From Parachlorella kessleri (taxonomy: Eukaryota; Chlorophyta; Trebouxiophyceae; Chlorellales; Chlorellaceae), in the NCBI GenBank assembly GCA_001598975.1, contig BBXU01001237.1, positions 1 through 64,000 of the forward strand: a stretch of DNA of 64,000 nt, in the 5' to 3' direction. The position numbers were made by a program, and so were the translations under genes. Positions 58,501-64,000 of the stretch are shown here, piece after piece; the first letter of the stretch is position 1, and every line of letters starts with the position of its first letter. The notes below the pieces were generated by a model that had not been told where the DNA came from, ran no database searches, and worked only from the letters and a program-made list of their open reading frames with translations.

Positions 58501-60929
58501 CTGGGCCAGGAGGCTATTGGGCGCTGCCGGCAGCTGGTGCTGCAGGGGGCTGGCGAGGCCGAGGTGGCGCTGTTCAGGTGCGGGCGCGATTGGCTGGCGC
58601 TGGTTTCATGTGTGTCAGAGGCAGGCATTCCTGCCAGGAGTGGTTCCTGAGCTGGGGCACAGGGCTCTTGAAGTACGAACCTGGGCAGCAGGTGCCTGCG
58701 CCTTGCGAGTCTTCCATGTGGGTGGGTAGGAGCTCAAGTGCGCAAGCTCCTGATGTGGGCTTCATCTGTGCGAGTTGGGAGTGCATCTAGCCGGTGGGTG
58801 GGCAGCACTGCGGCCGCCAATTACGAGCTGTGTACATCCTGCTGGCAGGCTGCTATGTGCCCCCGCCCCTGCAACCGCACCATGCGCACCATGCATGCCA
58901 CCCCTGCCGCGCACCCGAACACCCCTCCTCCGCATGCCTCATGCCTGCCCCCTCACGCAGGCTGCGCGCCTACCTCTCCCAGTCCGCGGGCGCTTCCCGC
59001 CGCCACGGCGGCAGCCACCCGCTGGCCTGCCTGGACGACATCCAGGCCCTGCTGCCCCACCTGGCGGCTTGGGGCCTGCCCACCTGCCAGGTGGTGGTGG
59101 ACCCGCTGGTGCCCCCCCATGCTGACTACTTCACGGGGGTGCTGTTCCAGTTCCACGCGCTGCAGGAGGCTAACGGGGCCACAGCCGTGGTGGCGGTGGG
59201 CGGCAGGTGGGCGGGCGGCACAGGTGCCAGTCTCACCAAGTGTCTGCCTCCAGGGACCCCAGCTGGCGTGGCGGCTTGTGTGGGCGGGCTGGCTGGCTGG
59301 CTGGGTGGTGCTGCCGTGCGTGACGGGACATGGGCTCCCAAGCCCATCCTAACGGCGCGAGTCAGGCGTCTGCAGCCCGGCTGTCTTCCGCCGCAGCCAT
59401 AGCAAACGCTTGGCTAGCCTCACAGGCTGCTTGGCAGCTCTCGTGGCAGCCGCAACGCCCACCCCTTCACCGGGTGTCGTTCGCCGCCCGCGTGCAGGTA
59501 CGACGGCCTGCTGAAGATGGTGTGGGCCCGCCAGGCTGGGATGGCCGGCATCAGCGGCCCCATGCCGCCCATGGGCGCGGTGGGGGCCACGCTCAATGTG
59601 GAGAGGCTGGTGGCGCTGGCGGCGGCCGCGGCACGCTGGCGGCGCCCAGTGGGGGGGCCCGCAGGCCTGGCCAAGCTGTCGCAGGTGGGGTGGGGTTGGT
59701 CTCATAGCCCCATGGCTGGCCCACGGGTGGGATTTGCGAGGTGGCTTGAGCCGTTCTCTTCGCAAACTTGTGCTGGAGCGGTACTTGGGCATTGGCTGTT
59801 GTCGAGCAGAGTGGGATGGGTAGCAGGGTGCTAACAGTGGATGATGACTTTTGGAGGTATCGTGTTGAACCTCAGGTTCTTAGCTGGAGGTGCACCTAAC
59901 CTTGTGTATACATGAAAGGCCAGCTCCTTGGTTGGAGGGCTCGAAGGTCGATCGACATATGCACAACCCACCAGCCGTGGCAGGGCTGCCTCCTCGGCCC
60001 CATTGTGAACCTAAGAAACAAGGGACTAGAGAGCGCTGGACGCCAACTTCGCCCCTGTCACCTCCCTGCTCATGCAGGCGGACGTGCTGGTGTGTTCCCG
60101 GGGCGGCGGGGGGCTCCTGCGGGAGCGCATGCAGCTGGTCCGCAGCCTGTGGGACGCCGGGGTTGCGGCAGAGATGCTGCACGCGGCGGCGCCCTCGCTG
60201 ACAGACCAGTACGAGTACGCCAACTCCCGCGGCATCCCCTGGCTGGTCATCATACAGGCAAGTCCAGGTTCTACTGCAGGGATGACCTCACTTGCTGGTG
60301 GGGCATGCTTTACTTGTGTGGTGTGGATGAGGCACCTTGCACTGAAAGTCCAGCTCCAGCGCAGGGTAGCCCTTCTGAAGACCCGTTGGGACCCGTTCTA
60401 GCTCGGCCCTGGAGCTGCGTCACTCACCCACAATACCATAACCACGCACAACACAATAACAAGTGTAGTAGCAAGACTCAGACGCCTTCTGCATTCAGCG
60501 CTGTCAGTACAGCCCACCTCTCGCTCCCCGTTCGCACTACCTGCCACCCATACTAACAAGAAATTGAGTGTTGCTACCATTTGCTTCAATCTGTGTACAA
60601 GCAACACGGTCATCCAACCGGACCACCCGTCCTTGCAGGGGGCCACCTTCTCAGCGGCTGACACAGTGCGCGTCAAGCACCTGGAGCGGCGGCTGGAAGA
60701 GGATGTGCCTGTGGCAGACCTGGTACGCTACCTGCAGGCGGCGCTGGCGCCCCACGGCGCCAGCGCAGGCGCCTACACATCAGGGCCCGGCATGACTAAC
60801 CGCGGGTTGGTGGTGAGGGAGGGGGAGGGGGAGCATGGGGAGGGAGGAGAGGAGCCGTCAACGCATGGGGGCGGCAGGGCGGAGCGGGAGAGAGAGAGGC
60901 GGCGTGGCCGTGAGCGCAGGGACCGCTGA
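49529..60929 (+). CDS. GCN2: GCN2 eIF2-alpha kinase
   Basis: Twenty-four exons, about 1,738 residues: 49529-49740, 49935-50376, 50605-51199, 51525-51706, 51920-52009, 52225-52381, 52614-52719, 52843-52963, 53171-54108, 54347-54446, 54702-54777, 54981-55161, 55581-55758, 55993-56086, 56271-56419, 56646-56768, 57034-57111, 57399-57578, 57931-58036, 58373-58577, 58961-59206, 59498-59684, 60078-60257, 60639-60929. Senses uncharged tRNA and phosphorylates eIF2-alpha to slow translation. N-terminal RWD domain (LEEARDEMLALSAIFAEAM; YPRSYPHEELGLKLVEPQGL); kinase with LGRGGYGVV, YAIKKILL, a 310-residue Ser/Gly insert, IQMEFC, HRDLKPANIF, LGDFG, GTSMYISPEI and VDLYSLGVVAFEL; then a HisRS-like domain with VVAVGGRYDGLLKMV and an anticodon-binding-like part (ADVLVCSRGGGGLLRERMQL). 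The last residues are very charged. I see no pseudokinase domain between RWD and kinase: that stretch is Ala/Pro-rich, then helical. Two introns are GC-AG. Confidence 0.96.
52964..53170 (+). other. GC-AG intron in GCN2 kinase domain
   Basis: Donor CAG then GCAAGT, acceptor CTGCAG. It joins VVRYYQ to AWVET, a junction conserved in GCN2 kinases. Confidence 0.92.
54827..54869. repeat. C-rich and CA-repeat tract in GCN2 intron
   Basis: Polycytosine blocks separated by A, then an (AC)n run. Intronic low-complexity sequence. Confidence 0.85.
60258..60638 (+). other. GC-AG last intron of GCN2, carrying a repeat
   Basis: Donor CAG then GCAAGT, acceptor TTGCAG. It joins GIPWLVIIQ to GATFSAAD, restoring the HisRS-like end. 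The intron contains repeat copy D. Confidence 0.88.
60464..60557 (-). repeat. Dispersed repeat copy D
   Basis: On the minus strand it reads TATGGGTGGCAGGTAGTG, CGAACGGGGAGCGAGAG, GTGGGCTGTACTGACAG, ATGCAGAAGGCGTCTGAG and TCTTGCTAC, colinear with copies A and B. Confidence 0.8.
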
Positions 60930-61846
60930 TAGGGTGGGGGTTGCCTGATGGTGGGTATGAGCTGGTGGGCTCCCTTGTTGCAAGATCCAGCTGCATGGCA
61001 GCAGCAGAGGTTAACCTGGCAACTGTATCACGGTGGAAGGTGGCTGTGCAGATGCCTGGGGTGTCTCCCGCACCCAGGCGGACTTGTTAAGTGGCTGACT
61101 GCGGCCGGTGGGCAAAGGCATTCCGGTCAGAAGGTTGGGCCACCTTTCGTGTGTGAACGAGCGTAACGTTGGTGAATGCTGGAACTGAAGGCCAATGCAT
61201 ACATCGCCAGTTTGGGCCCTTAACCTGGCTTTGTGTACCAATATCAAGTTTTCTGAACTGGTTGCATGTCCCCTGCTGTAGATTTTGTTGTGTTTCTGCT
61301 GTCATGCCTTGCACGCATTCCTTCCATCTCAAGTATTGCCCTGAAGATAGCTGATGAAGGGGCTCGCTCTCCCCAAGTCGCAGCATTAATGAATCTGGGG
61401 TTGTGGCATTCATGGCCACTACTCAGAATGCACACCCATTCCTTATAGTCGCCCTGAGCACAACTTGCAGACAAGACAGTGACAAGCGTGTAGCAGCTGC
61501 TGGATGCATATGTTTGCTGACATTGTTGTCACAGCTGTTGCACCCTAGCGGCCGCCTCGATGCGTCACCTTGTTTCATGGCACGATTCTTATGTAATGAA
61601 CAGTTGGCCTCGCGGGCATCTAACAGTTCAGCAAACATAGAGCCCAGCAGTAAACTCCATTTTTGCGGCAAGGGAGCATTTGCCCCGGCAAGCGGCAGCA
61701 ATACTAGCAATGCAGCTGAAGTAGCTTTTGCCCCAGCTCAGCTTTGCATCCAGATTCGCCCCGTCTCATCAGCTTGCAGCACTGCTTGCCACCTTCACCC
61801 AATGGAATCAACCCTGCCTAGGCTTTGAGCATGGTGCTCGCTTGTC
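60930..61846. other. Convergent 3' flanks
   Basis: Between the GCN2 stop and the stop of the CCCH-UBA gene. No exon, repeat copy or clear poly(A) signal was found near either gene end. A TGTAA occurs at about 61591, over 650 bp from the GCN2 stop. Confidence 0.45.
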
Positions 61847-63968
61847 TTACGTGCAAAGCAAGCTCAGCAGGTGCTGCAGCTCCTCCTCTTCATCCACCTC
61901 TCTATTCCCTGGCTGACTGACAGTTTCAGTACATCCTATTTCCCTCGGTGGATTCTCCGGGGATTTGACTGTCATGCCGAAGCCTTGTGCCGCTGCCTCA
62001 AAAATGCCAGCCACTTGGTGGCTGCTTGCCGCTCCTGCGGCTTTGCTCACGCTGGGCTCCTGATCTGTGTCACCTCTCCAGGCAGCAGGTGTCAGCCCAG
62101 ATGGCTCCAATAAGTCTGTCTGGCTTTGAAGAGAAGTGCTGGCAGTGAAGTCCTGATCCCAGCCAGGCATTGCTGGTAGTGACAGCCGGACTGGCGGTGC
62201 CTGATGGGCTGCTGCTGACTCCTGCACACCCAAAACCATGGTCTATGATGCAAAGCAGCAATGATGCAGTGCATCATACGTCCTGCTGGCTTACCTGGAC
62301 GTAAAGCCTGTGTTGTAAATGTAATGTAGTGAAGGCGCTCACCATTAAAGAACAGTCAATATCAGCACAGCATGCCTGTGCTCCTTGAGTATAAAAAACC
62401 TGGTTGTGCGCAGCTTGGGAACTTACATGGAAGTAGCTTGGCGACAGACACACCCTTCCGTGCCAGATGTTATCCGCAACAAGTCACAGAATCCGCATGG
62501 CAGACGCCCCGCCAACTTGTTGACAACAGCCTCCCGGCAGCACCGGTGCGCCCCACAGAGAACCCACCTGCACCGCTCGGGCTGCTTGCAGCTCTTCTAA
62601 GGCACGTTCCCAGTCGCCCTGGGCATGCTCTAATACCGCCTCTACCTCCTGGTGACCGTAGCCCAGCTTGCTTGCTCCCATACGCAGGGCTTCTGCCTCC
62701 CTGCATGGACCAACCACTGACCGACTCAACTGCAACGCCCTGCCGCAACATGGCGCATTACTACCATCCATGCCCGCCATGACATTTCGTGGAGTCAACT
62801 ACCCTGCTGGTCAGGATGGCCCGACTCAATGTGCCACCGAGGTGCTGCCAAAGCATGCTCTGGATAAGGCAGCAAGGCGCGACATCCTGACAACTTCCGG
62901 GGTTCACCTGGACACATCGGCTGGCTTGGGGGCCATGGTGACGAATCGCCAGCCAGCCACAGGCCCCATAGTCCCTTCAGTGAGGAGCTGCGCTGCTTTG
63001 TGGGCGTCGCACCCAGCAGCTGCTGCTGCCTCCTCTGCCTTTGCTGTGGCAAAGCCCATCTCCAAAAGGAGGCCGACGCACGTGCGCCGCTTGTGCCTGT
63101 GCCAAACGCAAGGCGAGCCAGTGTCGATGCTAGTCCTGGCAGGCGTGCAACAGAAATGGGCTCCACCATAGGCATCCTAGATCCATATCGCCTAGCTCAA
63201 AGGCTGTTGCGAGTCAGGGTCAACTCATTTGCAAGCGAGCCTGCTTGCGGCACACTACAAGTCATCACTCTTCACTCACTGTCTCATGAGTTCAAGTGCC
63301 TCTTCAGAGAGCTTCCATGCTGGAGGCACAGGCTGTAGCTGCCACGCACTAGCTTCCACCACATTGTGGTTCGAGGGCACATTGCCATCTTGCTGATACT
63401 GCTGGTAAACCTGCCACTGCTGCTGCTGCGGCGGCTGCCAGTCATGCTGTTGCTGAAAGTATACATGCTGGGTCTGAAGTTCTGCCACCTCTCTGTGCCT
63501 GAGACCTGCTGTTGTGTCTGGCGGTCCCATTCCAGGCGGGCGACCTGACGGAGGCAAGCGGTATAACTCATCTTTGTTGCTGCCAGAAAATACTTCATGG
63601 GTGGGTTGGGAGTTCCAGCCGGCATTGCGTGTTGCCATCGCTGCTGCAAGCTGCAAGGACCATGACATGAACTCAATGTTAAGGATCCAGTTTACACAAC
63701 AGCTGCGGTTGACACCTCAGCCCCAGACAGTGCACAGTGAGCGCACGCTTGGGGAGCAACGCGTGGGCAAGCCACTGGGGTCTGTACTCGAAACTGCAGC
63801 CATGCCGATCATGCATGTTACCGGCCACTCCTGTCGTACCTTTCCAAGCTTCCCTGGCGGGGGTGCCTTGGGGTGGCGAGGCCTCAGCTCGGCGTCCCCA
63901 TGAGCAAAATGACACTCAGCTCCATGGTCACATACTCCATGCCGTACCCAGTGTATGCATAAAGTAGT
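61847..63968 (-). CDS. CCCH zinc-finger protein with two UBA-like domains (5' partial)
   Basis: Five visible exons, about 399 residues: 63968-63840, 63650-63280, 63096-62908, 62700-62568, 62221-61847, in agreeing phases. The 5' part lies beyond the right edge. The first visible exon holds a zinc finger with exact C-x8-C-x5-C-x3-H spacing (CIHWVRHGVC, DHGAEC, HFAH, then GDAELRP), a fold that usually binds RNA. Next is a Gln/Pro-rich linker. Then GLLLEMGFATAKAEEAAAAA with GCDAHKAAQLLTEG, a typical UBA pattern with its MGF loop, and a second one (ALRMGASKLGYGHQEVEAVL then GDWERALEELQAA) with a weaker loop. UBA domains bind ubiquitin. The last exon is acidic, without a domain, ending LQHLLSLLCT. 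The pairing suggests an RNA-binding protein linked to ubiquitin. More fingers may lie upstream. Confidence 0.8.
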
Positions 63969-64000
63969 CTGCAGGGTGGCCAGGATACGGGGTAAGGGCA

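Noticed and set aside
58373..60929. A separate histidyl-tRNA synthetase gene
   Set aside because: The HisRS-like part follows the kinase in continuous splice phase and lies in the normal GCN2 order.
1..64000. CRISPR arrays, insertion sequences, phage or integron parts, bacterial operons
   Set aside because: No direct-repeat arrays with spacers, no transposase or integrase motifs, and gene structure is clearly eukaryotic.

Overview
The window reads as nuclear DNA of a green alga, most likely a chlorophyte. It is GC-rich by eye. Every recognisable gene is cut into many short exons by GT-AG introns, with an occasional GC-AG intron, and no reading frame makes sense without splicing. A PPR-SMR protein and a plant-like ALG11 point to the green lineage. 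All gene models here were built by hand from splice sites, phase continuity and protein family patterns. No alignment could be run.

Layout, left to right: 555-3909 (+), a ten-exon gene resembling animal M1AP, a meiosis factor. 4757-5885 (-) and 8072-9245 (-), two genes I do not recognise. 10450-12496 (-), a seven-beta-strand protein methyltransferase of the METTL21 type, divergent from 12680-14568 (+), NF-YC. 15481-20434 (-), ALG11. 21847-33349 (-), a very large PPR-SMR organelle RNA-binding protein in about 29 exons. 33412-35076 (-), a J-domain protein. 35713-36953 (-), proteasome subunit beta-4, divergent from 37272-39332 (+), an R3HDM4-like protein. 40446-45414 (-), a long coiled-coil protein, divergent from 45877-49205 (+), the splicing factor BUD13. 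49529-60929 (+), a complete GCN2 kinase with RWD, kinase and HisRS-like domains in 24 exons. 61847 to the right edge (-), a CCCH zinc-finger protein with two UBA-like domains whose 5' end lies outside the window.

The genes do not form one pathway. They are mostly single-copy housekeeping genes: glycosylation, proteasome, CCAAT transcription factor, splicing, stress kinase. Three head-to-head pairs share 183 to 462 bp between start codons. A dispersed repeat of roughly 90 bp occurs at least four times, plus a fragment, in 3' flanks and in the last GCN2 intron. Five introns have a clear GC-AG boundary with a perfect GCAAGT donor. I saw no rRNA, tRNA, CRISPR, transposase or integrase. The best candidates for new biology are the M1AP-like gene in an alga, the CCCH plus double UBA protein, the PPR-SMR protein with a divergent SMR end, the dispersed repeat and the GC-AG introns.
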